Assembly (NCBI GenBank): GCA_046290495.1
Contig: JBKAGT010000006.1
Span: 496,001 to 560,000, forward strand
Length of the DNA stretch: 64,000 bases
Direction of reading: 5' to 3'
Origin: PGYR01 sp046290495
GTDB taxonomy: Bacteria; Bacteroidota; Ignavibacteria; Kapaibacteriales; UBA2268
In this document: positions 33,889-41,900 of the stretch, piece after piece
Numbering within the stretch: position 1 is the first letter of the stretch
Layout: every line of letters begins with the position of its first letter
The notes under the pieces: model-generated
Database searches by the model: none
What the model saw: the letters and a program-made list of their open reading frames with translations, nothing else
Told to the model about the DNA's origin: nothing
Program-made: the position numbers and the translations under genes

Positions 33889-35025
33889 CTAAATCTCTTT
33901 CATTATCCCAAAGTTAACACTACCATAAGTGCCAACTCGACCACGATTGGAAAAACTTCTTGTCAAATCGTCTCTAAATTCAATCTCATATTGGATTTCT
34001 GGAATTAAGTAGTCTCTGCTTGATGCAGCAGAACGAAATAGAATCTTTGCATTCGGTTTGGCAACTCTTTTTATCTGATTCCAGACTTTAAGTTGAGTGT
34101 CTTTATCTTTCCAAAACCAATCGAAATGGTCTAATAATATTATATGAGTGTATGAGTTATCAGCCGATTCTTCTAATACATTATAGAATGTGTCAGTAAT
34201 TAGATTAACCTTAACAGAATTTTGTTTTAACAATTCAAAATTCTCTTGTTTCAAATAGTTTGGACAAGTTTCTTTTGAATAATTACCATTAATATACAAA
34301 TACCAAAAGTAATTTTCAGATAGTTTATATTCTTTAAAAACTGTACTCAAAGAACCAACAATAAATTTATACATATTGTGGTAATCATTGTGTTTAATTA
34401 CTAATTCGTTCTGTTGGTCTGGTATACCAAAAAATGACAATGCCAAACGATTATTAAGAAGCAACTTTGCTAACCAATTATCGAAAAGAAATGACTCTAA
34501 TTCTTTGTATTTTTTGTGCTGTTGAGTCAAATTTTCAGTGTCTGCTAACTCTAGTACTAGTTCTCTAAGTTTTGGACTTAGTTTCTGATGATAGTGGAAT
34601 CCTCTAGCTATCATTCCAGAGGTACCATAATGATAGAAACTGAGTGTAGATTCAAAATACTTTTTGTGTTCTAACCAGAACTCATAGCTGAATTTTGATA
34701 AGTGCTGCTTGACACTTTGTAACAAATCTTCAAATGGTTTGAATTTGCCAATTCCAAATAGTTCAAATAGTGTATTATAATTTCCTGACTTAATTACTGA
34801 TAGTTTTAGTTCTGCCAAAGCAGTCTGAGCAGGGTTTAGATCTACTGAAGTGATTGATTTTGGGGAATCGAGTAAATAATCAAGTATATTATCCCCTGCA
34901 CTAGTGATAGTTAAGATTTCGCTAGAATTATCTAAGTCCAATAATTTTCTGTCAATAGCTGGGTCTTCCCAACTAGTATTAAAAATAATTTTATCTTTTA
35001 TGAAATATTTGAATAAAAAGTTCAA
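33889..35025 (-). CDS. DUF3419 / BtaA-like SAM:diacylglycerol 3-amino-3-carboxypropyltransferase
   Basis: A 378-residue SAM-binding enzyme. The start IIFNTSWEDPAIDRKLLDLD followed by ILTITSAGDNILDYLL and TSVDLNPAQTALAELKL is the DUF3419/BtaA signature; the end block SNRGRVGTYGSVNFG also matches. BtaA moves the 3-amino-3-carboxypropyl group of SAM to diacylglycerol, the first step of DGTS betaine-lipid synthesis. No BtaB N-methyltransferase gene is beside it, so the product could be an unmethylated homoserine lipid or the enzyme may have another acceptor. It stands alone, just upstream of the tRNA cluster on the other strand. Confidence 0.82.
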   Translation of the reverse strand: MNFLFKYFIKDKIIFNTSWEDPAIDRKLLDLDNSSEILTITSAGDNILDYLLDSPKSITSVDLNPAQTALAELKLSVIKSGNYNTLFELFGIGKFKPFEDLLQSVKQHLSKFSYEFWLEHKKYFESTLSFYHYGTSGMIARGFHYHQKLSPKLRELVLELADTENLTQQHKKYKELESFLFDNWLAKLLLNNRLALSFFGIPDQQNELVIKHNDYHNMYKFIVGSLSTVFKEYKLSENYFWYLYINGNYSKETCPNYLKQENFELLKQNSVKVNLITDTFYNVLEESADNSYTHIILLDHFDWFWKDKDTQLKVWNQIKRVAKPNAKILFRSAASSRDYLIPEIQYEIEFRDDLTRSFSNRGRVGTYGSVNFGIMKEI

Positions 35026-35135
35026 TTAATAAATAAGTTTTTTTTAGATTGCAAACCTTGTTCTAACAAAATATGATAATATATTGGTTGTAGTAAAAGA
35101 AGAGAAGAAAAAATAGAATTTTTTTTCTTAAAAAC

Positions 35136-35166
35136 TTGCTTTTTACAAATCAATCAATTAATTTTG
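35136..35166 (+). promoter_or_regulatory. Candidate Bacteroidota-type promoter for the tRNA cluster
   Basis: TTG at 35136-35138 and TAATTTTG at 35159-35166 match the -33/-7 consensus with 20 bases between. The mature tRNA-Tyr begins 18 bases downstream. Confidence 0.5.
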
Positions 35167-35183
35167 TAAGCTCAAATATATTG

Positions 35184-35266
35184 GGGCAGGTACCGAAGCG
35201 GTCAACCGGGGCAGACTGTAAATCTGCTGGGGCAACCCTACGGAGGTTCGAATCCTTCCCTGCCCA
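35184..35266 (+). tRNA. tRNA-Tyr (GTA)
   Basis: Acceptor GGGCAGG (35184-35190) pairs with CCTGCCC (35259-35265). The anticodon arm is GCAGA-CTGTAAA-TCTGC with anticodon GTA at 35218-35220, followed by the long variable arm of a class II tRNA and the T-arm GGAGG-TTCGAAT-CCTTC. CCA is not encoded. Confidence 0.97.
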
Positions 35267-35290
35267 CTATAGATAAGCAAAATTATATGC

Positions 35291-35363
35291 GCGGGAGTAG
35301 CTCAGTTGGTAGAGCATCAGCCTTCCAAGCTGAGGGTCGCGGGTTCGAGTCTCGTCTCCCGCT
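35291..35363 (+). tRNA. tRNA-Gly (TCC)
   Basis: Acceptor GCGGGAG (35291-35297) pairs with CTCCCGC (35356-35362). The anticodon arm is TCAGC-CTTCCAA-GCTGA, anticodon TCC; the T-loop is GGTTCGAGT. CCA is not encoded. Confidence 0.97.
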
Positions 35364-35421
35364 CAAAATTTTGACATCAATAAATATGAGCAACCAGTGC
35401 AAAAGATTAGAAATTTGTGAG

Positions 35422-35452
35422 TTGAGGTAAAGTTTTTTATCTCAATTTTTTT
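35422..35452 (+). terminator. Terminator between tRNA-Gly and tRNA-Thr
   Basis: TTGAGGTAA (35422-35430) pairs with TTATCTCAA (35437-35445) with one G-U pair and is followed by seven T. It splits the tRNA block into two transcription units. Confidence 0.7.
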
Positions 35453-35478
35453 CTATTTTGCAAAGTTTGTGTGCTAAT

Positions 35479-35551
<73 letters not shown>

Positions 35552-35596
35552 CAAAAAAAAATGTGACTTGAAAATTTGATAAAGGGACTAACACAT

Positions 35597-35669
35597 ACGG
35601 GTGTAGCTCAATTGGTAGAGTAGTGGTCTCCAAAACCATTGGCTGTGGGTTCGAGTCCTACCACCCGTG
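35597..35669 (+). tRNA. tRNA-Trp (CCA)
   Basis: Acceptor ACGGGTG (35597-35603) pairs with CACCCGT (35662-35668). The anticodon arm is GTGGT-CTCCAAA-ACCAT, anticodon CCA; discriminator G73 is typical for tRNA-Trp. It sits 25 bases before secE, the usual place in this group. Confidence 0.97.
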
Positions 35670-35694
35670 CAAACAATATAAATAAGAGTTTTAT

Positions 35695-35889
35695 ATGATA
35701 GCTAAAATAAAAAAGATAACGGAAGAAGTAACTGCCGAAATGAAAAAGGTAGCTTGGCCTACGAAGGAACACCTTCTTAAATCAAGCCAAATCGTAGTTG
35801 TAGTTACTGCAGTTATTACATTGATAGTCGCGATATTTGACTATATAATAAAAACTGGTGTTGACCAGTTGTTCGCAATATTTGGATAA
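35695..35889 (+). CDS. secE: Preprotein translocase subunit SecE
   Basis: A 64-residue single-helix subunit of the SecYEG channel. The amphipathic helix with the conserved EMKKVAWPTKEHLLKSSQ motif precedes one membrane helix (IVVVVTAVITLIVAIFDYII). This is the short one-helix form usual outside Enterobacteria. It follows tRNA-Trp and is eight bases ahead of nusG in the standard order. Confidence 0.95.
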   Translation: MIAKIKKITEEVTAEMKKVAWPTKEHLLKSSQIVVVVTAVITLIVAIFDYIIKTGVDQLFAIFG

Positions 35890-35897
35890 GATAATAT

Positions 35898-36482
35898 ATG
35901 TATGATCCGCAAGCAATAGAAGAAGAAAGAAAAAAACCGAATTGGTATGCATTACGTACTTTTACAGGGCACGAACAGAAGGTTAAGAATCTAATTGAAA
36001 TTGAATCTAAACGCTTAGGTATAGATGAAAGAATATTAGAGGTTGTAATACCTGAAGAAACAGTGTTTGAAGTAAGGGGCGGTAAAAGACGTACTAAAAC
36101 AAGAAATTTCTTGCCTGGTTATATTATTCTTCATGCAGTGTTGGATCTTAAGGTTCAAGATGTAGTCCAAAACTTACCTTCTGTAGTTAGCTTTGTTGGT
36201 AGAAGAAATGAAGCAACTCCTCTGAGAAAAGATGAGGTTGACAGAATAATTGGTAGATTGGAAGAAAGAAAAGATGTTGCTACAGTAGAAACACAATTTG
36301 AAGTAGGTGACCCGATAAAAGTTATCGATGGTCCATTTAATACTTTTAGTGGTACTGTAAAAGACGTTAATAATGAAAAACAGAAGTTAAAAGTTGAAGT
36401 GGGAATCTTAGGCAGGAAAACTCCTGTCGAGCTTGATTTTACTCAAGTAGAAATAGAGAACCCTTCTGATAGTAATAATTAA
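35898..36482 (+). CDS. nusG: Transcription termination/antitermination factor NusG
   Basis: A 194-residue elongation factor that binds RNA polymerase across the clamp and links it to Rho or ribosomal S10. The NGN domain opens with NWYALRTFTGHEQKVKNLIE and has LPGYIILHAVL; the C-terminal KOW domain has FEVGDPIKVIDGPFNTFSGTVKDVN. Length is standard. Second gene of the secE-nusG-rplKAJL block. Confidence 0.96.
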   Translation: MYDPQAIEEERKKPNWYALRTFTGHEQKVKNLIEIESKRLGIDERILEVVIPEETVFEVRGGKRRTKTRNFLPGYIILHAVLDLKVQDVVQNLPSVVSFVGRRNEATPLRKDEVDRIIGRLEERKDVATVETQFEVGDPIKVIDGPFNTFSGTVKDVNNEKQKLKVEVGILGRKTPVELDFTQVEIENPSDSNN

Positions 36483-36502
36483 TATTAAACAAAGAGTTTA
36501 AA

Positions 36503-36928
36503 ATGGCTAAAAAAGTTGCTGGTACATTCAAGCTGCAGTTAAAAGCCGGTGAAGCGTCAATGGCCCCACCAGTAGGTCCTGCTTTCGGTCAAAGAGGTTT
36601 GAATGGTATGGAATTCGTAAAGGCATTCAACGCGAAAACTCAGAATGACAGGGGTCTAATTATCCCTGCTGAGATTACGTTCTATGCTGATAAGTCTTTT
36701 ACGTTTGTTACCAAATCTCCTCCTGCTGCAGTGCTTATAAAAAATGCGATTAAGTTGAAAAGTGGTTCTGGTGAACCTAATAAGACAAAAGTTGGAGTTA
36801 TCACTCGTGCTCAGTGCGAAGAGATAGCGAAGGTTAAAATGGAAGATTTGAATTGTACAACTATAGATTCGGCAGTAGAAATGATAAGAGGTACTGCTCG
36901 TTCTATGGGTGTTAACTTCAAAGGTTAA
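36503..36928 (+). CDS. rplK: 50S ribosomal protein L11
   Basis: A 141-residue protein of the GTPase-associated centre, binding 23S rRNA and the L10-L12 stalk base. It shows FKLQLKAGEASMAPPVGPAFGQRGLN, the Pro-rich switch helix, and the C-terminal rRNA-binding domain ending in MIRGTARSMGVNFKG. Length and position after nusG are standard. Confidence 0.97.
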   Translation: MAKKVAGTFKLQLKAGEASMAPPVGPAFGQRGLNGMEFVKAFNAKTQNDRGLIIPAEITFYADKSFTFVTKSPPAAVLIKNAIKLKSGSGEPNKTKVGVITRAQCEEIAKVKMEDLNCTTIDSAVEMIRGTARSMGVNFKG

Positions 36929-36959
36929 TTCTACCATATAAATATATTGGAACAATAAA

Positions 36960-37658
36960 ATGAACAAACGTGGTAAAGGATACAAAGCGATTGTATCGAA
37001 AATAGACAAGAATAAAAAATATACAGTAGATGAAGCCATTGAATTTATTAAAGCAAATCCATCTGCTAAATTCGACGAGTCATTCGAAATCTCAATGCAC
37101 TTAGGTGTTGACCCTCGTAAATCTGACCAAAATATTCGTGGTACGGTATCATTACCTCACGGTACTGGTAAGTCAGTTAGAGTATTAGTATTTGCTAAAA
37201 CTCCAAAAGATAAAGAGGCGTTGGACGCTGGTGCTGATTATGCAGGTTTGGATGAGTATGTTGATAAAATTAAATCTGGTTGGGCAGACGTAGACGTAGT
37301 AGTTGCTACTCCTGACGTAATGGGCGAAGTTGGTAAACTTGGTCGTATATTAGGTCCTCGTGGTCTAATGCCGAATCCAAAAATTGGAACAGTAACTTTT
37401 GATGTAGCAAAAGCTGTGGAAGAGTTAAAAGCTGGTAAGATAGAGTACAGAGTAGATAAGTCTGGAAATATTGCTGGTGCTGTTGGCAAATGTGCTTTCA
37501 ATCCAGATGCACTAAAAGATAATGTTAACTTGTTTTATGAAACTATACTAAAAAGCAGACCTGCTTCTACTAAGGGTAAATACATTAAGAGTGTATTCTT
37601 CTCTTCTACTATGGGGCCAAGTTTAGCTATAGATGAAAGTAGTTTTAAAGCTAGTTAA
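36960..37658 (+). CDS. rplA: 50S ribosomal protein L1
   Basis: A 232-residue protein of the mobile L1 stalk, assisting E-site tRNA release and often repressing its own operon. Family blocks seen: FDESFEISMHLGVDPRKSDQ, RGTVSLPHGTGK, and GKLGRILGPRGLMPNPKIGTV. It follows rplK after 31 bases. A 99-base spacer with a hairpin separates it from rplJ. Confidence 0.97.
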   Translation: MNKRGKGYKAIVSKIDKNKKYTVDEAIEFIKANPSAKFDESFEISMHLGVDPRKSDQNIRGTVSLPHGTGKSVRVLVFAKTPKDKEALDAGADYAGLDEYVDKIKSGWADVDVVVATPDVMGEVGKLGRILGPRGLMPNPKIGTVTFDVAKAVEELKAGKIEYRVDKSGNIAGAVGKCAFNPDALKDNVNLFYETILKSRPASTKGKYIKSVFFSSTMGPSLAIDESSFKAS

Positions 37659-37699
37659 TAATAAACTAAGATAATTAAATAAGAAATTTTACGCACTCT

Positions 37700-37733
37700 A
37701 ATTATTAAATGCTTCTACATTTAATCCATAATT
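37700..37733 (+). promoter_or_regulatory. Hairpin in the rplA-rplJ spacer, candidate L10 leader element
   Basis: ATTAAATG (37704-37711) pairs perfectly with CATTTAAT (37718-37725) around a 6-base loop. Outer AATT arms (37700-37703 and 37730-37733) extend it across an asymmetric bulge, reminiscent of the kink-turn hairpins to which L10-L12 binds before rplJ. The pairing is AT-rich and the call is tentative. Confidence 0.35.
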
Positions 37734-37757
37734 GGATAACAAACGGTAATAAATACA

Positions 37758-38288
37758 ATGATTACATTAGAGCAAAAAAAACAAACGGTTGAAGAAATAC
37801 AAGGTTACTTAGAAGGTGCTAGTGGCGCTTATTTGATAGACTTTGAGCACATGACAGTTGCAGAAGCAAATAGCTTCCGTGCTGAATTGAATCAAGGTGG
37901 CTTCAAATACAAAGTAGCTAAGAATACTTTGTTCCGCAGAGCTTTGGAAGGGAATGAAAATTTCCAATTCAAAGATGAGGATTTCAAAGGATATTCTGGT
38001 ATGGTATTCGGCTATGAAGATCCAGTAACACCTGCTAAAATCATCAAAAAAGCTTTTGAAGATAAGGAAAGACCAAAGTTGAAAGCAGCAGTTATCGATG
38101 GTAAATACTTCGATAATACTCAGCTTAAAACATTGGCTTCATTACCTACGAAAGAAGATATCATGGCTGCTATCGTTGGTTCTATCAACGCACCAGCTTC
38201 TGGTATTGTTGGTTCAATCGGTGCTGTTATGCGTGATCTTGCCTACGTGATTCACGAAGGTGTTAAATCAAAAAGCGATGTCGCTTAA
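37758..38288 (+). CDS. rplJ: 50S ribosomal protein L10
   Basis: A 176-residue protein that anchors L7/L12 dimers to the ribosomal stalk. The N-terminal domain has EEIQGYLEGASGAYLIDFEHMTVAEANSFR and YKVAKNTLFRRAL; the C-terminal helix that carries L12 is present (GSIGAVMRDLAYVIHEGVKSK). Length is normal. rplL follows after 53 bases. Confidence 0.96.
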   Translation: MITLEQKKQTVEEIQGYLEGASGAYLIDFEHMTVAEANSFRAELNQGGFKYKVAKNTLFRRALEGNENFQFKDEDFKGYSGMVFGYEDPVTPAKIIKKAFEDKERPKLKAAVIDGKYFDNTQLKTLASLPTKEDIMAAIVGSINAPASGIVGSIGAVMRDLAYVIHEGVKSKSDVA

Positions 38289-38341
38289 TTAAACAAAACA
38301 ATAAATTTATAAAAAAATAATTTTTTATTAGGAGTTATAGA

Positions 38342-38722
38342 ATGTCTGAAACAGTTGAAAAACTAGTAGATCAAATCTCGGAGCTTACTTTAGTAGAAGC
38401 TGCTGAGTTGAAAGAAGCATTAGAAGAGAAATTTGGTGTAAGCGCAGCTGCTCCAGTTATGGTTGCTGGCGGTGCTGCTGGCGGCGATGCAGGCGGCGGC
38501 GAAGAAGCTAAAGATAGCTTTGATGTAGAATTAACTGAAATCGGTGGTAGCAAGCTTAATGTTATTAAAGCTGTAAGAGAAATCACTGGTCTTGGCTTGA
38601 AAGAAGCTAAAGAAAAAGTTGAATCTGCACCAGTAGTACTTAAAGAAGGTGCTGACAAAGCTGATGCTGAAGAAGTAAAAGGCAAGCTAGAAGAAGCTGG
38701 CGCAAAAGTTACTTTAAAATAA
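38342..38722 (+). CDS. rplL: 50S ribosomal protein L7/L12
   Basis: A 126-residue stalk protein that recruits translation factors. The N-terminal dimerisation helix (EKLVDQISELTLVEAAELKEALEEKFG), a Gly/Ala-rich hinge, and the C-terminal domain (KLNVIKAVREITGLGLKEAKEKVE...LEEAGAKVTLK) are all present. The hinge is unusually GC-rich for this genome because of its Gly/Ala codons. A TAGGAG site at 38329-38334 supports the start. Terminator-like structure follows. Confidence 0.97.
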   Translation: MSETVEKLVDQISELTLVEAAELKEALEEKFGVSAAAPVMVAGGAAGGDAGGGEEAKDSFDVELTEIGGSKLNVIKAVREITGLGLKEAKEKVESAPVVLKEGADKADAEEVKGKLEEAGAKVTLK

Positions 38723-38735
38723 GTTTTAAACTTAT

Positions 38736-38782
38736 ACGACTGAGCGGCATATCGTATGCCGTTTGGTCGTTTATATTTTTTA
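38736..38782 (+). terminator. Terminator/attenuator-like hairpin after rplL
   Basis: ACGAC (38736-38740) and GTCGT (38766-38770) close an imperfect stem whose inner arms are GGCATA and TATGCC around a TCG loop; a T-rich run follows. It may reduce read-through from the ribosomal-protein genes into rpoB. Confidence 0.6.
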
Positions 38783-38789
38783 TTAAAGA

Positions 38790-38819
38790 TTGACACATTA
38801 TACATATCGACGATATAAT
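38790..38819 (+). promoter_or_regulatory. Candidate promoter for rpoBC
   Basis: TTGACA (38790-38795) and TATAAT (38814-38819) are both perfect sigma-70 consensus hexamers with an 18-base spacer. They lie right after the terminator-like hairpin. Other candidate promoters in this window follow the TAnnTTTG pattern, so recognition here is not certain. Confidence 0.45.
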
Positions 38820-38832
38820 ATAAAAAAATAAT

Positions 38833-38883
38833 AGGGTTTTTTGACGAATTGCCTCATACAGTGGTGCTTTGTCAAAAAATCCT
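38833..38883 (+). promoter_or_regulatory. Long hairpin in the rpoB leader
   Basis: AGGGTTTTTTGAC (38833-38845) pairs with GTCAAAAAATCCT (38871-38883) over 13 bp with one G-U pair. The 25-base apical part can fold further (GCCTCA with TGGTGC, imperfect). It would lie at the very 5' end of a transcript from the promoter at 38790-38819 and 43 bases before rpoB. Confidence 0.55.
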
Positions 38884-38926
38884 TTTCCTATATTAAAGAA
38901 AAAATCGAAGAAATCGGAGTACTTAT

Positions 38927-41900
38927 ATGAGTGCGAATACTAAGGAAACAAAATCAAAAGGCTTAGCCGTAAAATATCCAAAGCTCGAAACATCGAGGGG
39001 TATTCATAGACTAAGAAACAGAGTTACCTTTGCTAAATCAAACATCTCGAAGTCGAAATATCCTGATTTACTTAACATTCAGGTAGAAGCGTACGATAAT
39101 TTCTTACAAGAAAACGTACCTCCACACAAGAGAGAAATGAAAGGTTTGCAACAATCTTTCCATCAAAATTTTCCAATTTTAGATAATTCAGAAATTTTCC
39201 AACTTGAATTTCTAGAATATACAATCGAAAAACCTAAATATTCTGAAGAAGAGTGTAGAGAAAGAGAACTAACTTTCTCGAAACCACTAAAAGCTAAACT
39301 TAGACTATCTAGTAAAGCGGACAAAGAATCTGAAGATTATATCGAGGCAGTAGAGCAAGAAGTTTACTTAGGTAATATTCCTTCTATGACTCCGAAAGGT
39401 ACTTTCATTATCAATGGAGCTGAGAGAGCTATCGTGTCACAGATTCACCGTTCACCTGGTGTATTCTTTGATGACGCTGTTCACCCAAATGGTACTAGAA
39501 TTTATTCTGCTCGTATCATTCCTTTCAGAGGTTCTTGGGTTGAGTTCACAACAGATATCCACGAGATAATGTATGCTTACATCGATAGAAAGAAAAAGTT
39601 CCCAGTTACTACGTTGTTGCGTGCTATTGGGTACTCATCTGATGAAGATATCCTTTCCTTATTCGAATTAGCAAATGAATATTCAATTAAAGACTTAAAA
39701 GAAGATCACATTGGTAGAAAAATAGCATCAGATGTTATCGATATGGCGACTGGTGAGATTATCGCTACACGTGATATGATCTTAGATGAAGATTTATTCA
39801 AAAAGTTAACTGAATCTGATGCAGAAGAAATTAAGCTTTATGGCTTTGTTGACCCTACTGATGAGCCGCTTATCGCTAGAACTATTACTAAAGATACTTC
39901 TAGAAACAGAGACGATGCATTGGAAACAATATACCGTACTCTAAGATCAAGTGAGCCACCTGACGTAGATACTGCTCAGCAACTATTAGAAAGAATGTTC
40001 TTTAGCGATAAGAGATATGATTTGGGAATTGTTGGTCGTTACAGATTGAACGACAGATTAGGTCTAGATATCGATGAAGAGACAACAACTCTTACTAATA
40101 CTGATATAGTAGAGATAATCAAACAGCTTATTGAGCTTCACGATGCTAAACACACAGGTGATGATATTGATCACTTGGGTAATAGAAGAGTTAGAACTGT
40201 TGGTGAACAACTAGGTTCTCAATTTAATATTGGTCTAGCTCGTATGGCTAGAACAATTAAAGAGAGATTGAGTATTCACGATGGTGAAAACTTAACTCCA
40301 TCTGAATTAGTTAATGCCAGAACGATAAGTTCTGTAGTTAACCAATTCTTTGGAACTAATCAGCTTTCTCAATTTATGGATCAAACTAATCCATTAGCAG
40401 AAATCACTCACAAGAGAAGAACTTCTGCATTGGGTCCTGGTGGTTTGACAAGGGAAAGAGCTGGTTTCGAGGTGCGTGATGTTCACTATACTCATTACGG
40501 AAGGCTTTGTCCTATCGAGACTCCTGAGGGTCCGAACATTGGATTGATTTCTTCATTAGCTATTCACGCTGAGATTAATACTTTAGGTTTTATCCAAACT
40601 CCTTATAGAAAAGTAATTGAAGGTGTTGTAACTGAAGATATTGATTTCTTAACTGCTGAAAAAGAAGATGGTAAAATCATTTGTACTTGTTCAACTTTAA
40701 CAGATGAAAAAGGCAAGCTAATTGGCGATAGAGTGAAGGCTCGTAAGTCAGGTGACTTCGTACTGGTTGCTCCTGAAGAAGTAGATTACATTGATGTATC
40801 TACTGACCAAATCACTTCACTTGCATCGTCTATGATTCCTTTCTTAGAGCATGATGATGCCAACCGTGCACTTATGGGCGCGAATATGCAACGTCAAGCA
40901 GTTCCGTTATTGAATCCTAAAGCACCAATTGTTGGTACTGGTATGGAAGCAAAGGCGGCCAAAGATTCTAAAACTATGATATTAGCTGAAGCTGATGGTG
41001 TAGTTGAGTATGTAAGTGCAAAAGAAATTAGAGTTAAATACGAAGATAATAGATCTGACGAAGAAAAATTAACAGACTTCGATTTTGAAGAAGTAAAAAC
41101 TTACAAATTGCTTAAATTCTTCAGAACTAACCAAGACACTTGTATCAACCAAAAACCACTTGTAAAAGCTGGTGATAGTATAGTAGAGGGTCAACCACTT
41201 TGTGATGGTGCTTCTACGGAGCAAGCTGAGTTAGGTTTAGGACAAAACGTATTAGTAGCATTTATGCCTTGGAGAGGTTACAACTTTGAGGATGCGATTA
41301 TCGTTTCTGAAAGATTTGTTGCTGAGGATGTGTTTACATCTGTTCACATCGAAGAATTTACACTTCAAGTAAGGGATACTAAACGTGGTGAAGAGGAATT
41401 CACTCGTGAGATTCCGAACGTAAGTGAAGAGTCAACTAAAGACCTTGATGAGCATGGTATCATCAGAAATGGTGCTAAAGTTGGTGAAGGTGATATCCTA
41501 ATTGGTAAGATTACTCCTAAAGGAGAAACAGATCCAACTCCAGAAGAGAAATTACTAAGAGCTATCTTTGGTGACAAAGCTGGTGATGTAAAAGATGTTT
41601 CTCTTAAAGGTAGTCCTGGTCTGAAGGGTGTTGTAATAAACACTAAATTATTCTCAAGAAGAGTACTGACTACTGACAAAGAAATCAGAACAAGAGAAAG
41701 AAAGAGAAAAGAAGCCATTGCGAGAAGAGAAAGAAAAGTAATCAAGCAGGTAGATGAAGAATTCATCAACAGACTTGGTACTTTGCTAGATGGCAAAAAG
41801 ATATTAGGTATGAAATTGAGCAACAATGTAAATGTTTACAGAGGTGGCTCGAAAGTAACAACTAAAGATTTATTTGATAAGTTCGAAGAAGGATTATTAA

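Noticed and set aside
35552..35596. Possible remnant of tuf between tRNA-Thr and tRNA-Trp
   Set aside because: The 45 bases show no resemblance to any part of an EF-Tu gene.
38371..38805. A 144-codon frame antisense to rplL
   Set aside because: It arises from the Gly/Ala-rich GC-rich hinge codons of L7/L12 read backwards; the low-complexity Ser/Ala/Pro product is typical of a shadow.
41365..41826. A 153-codon open frame antisense to rpoB
   Set aside because: It lies wholly inside a conserved gene, is Ser/Leu-rich as expected of a shadow frame, and has no start signal.
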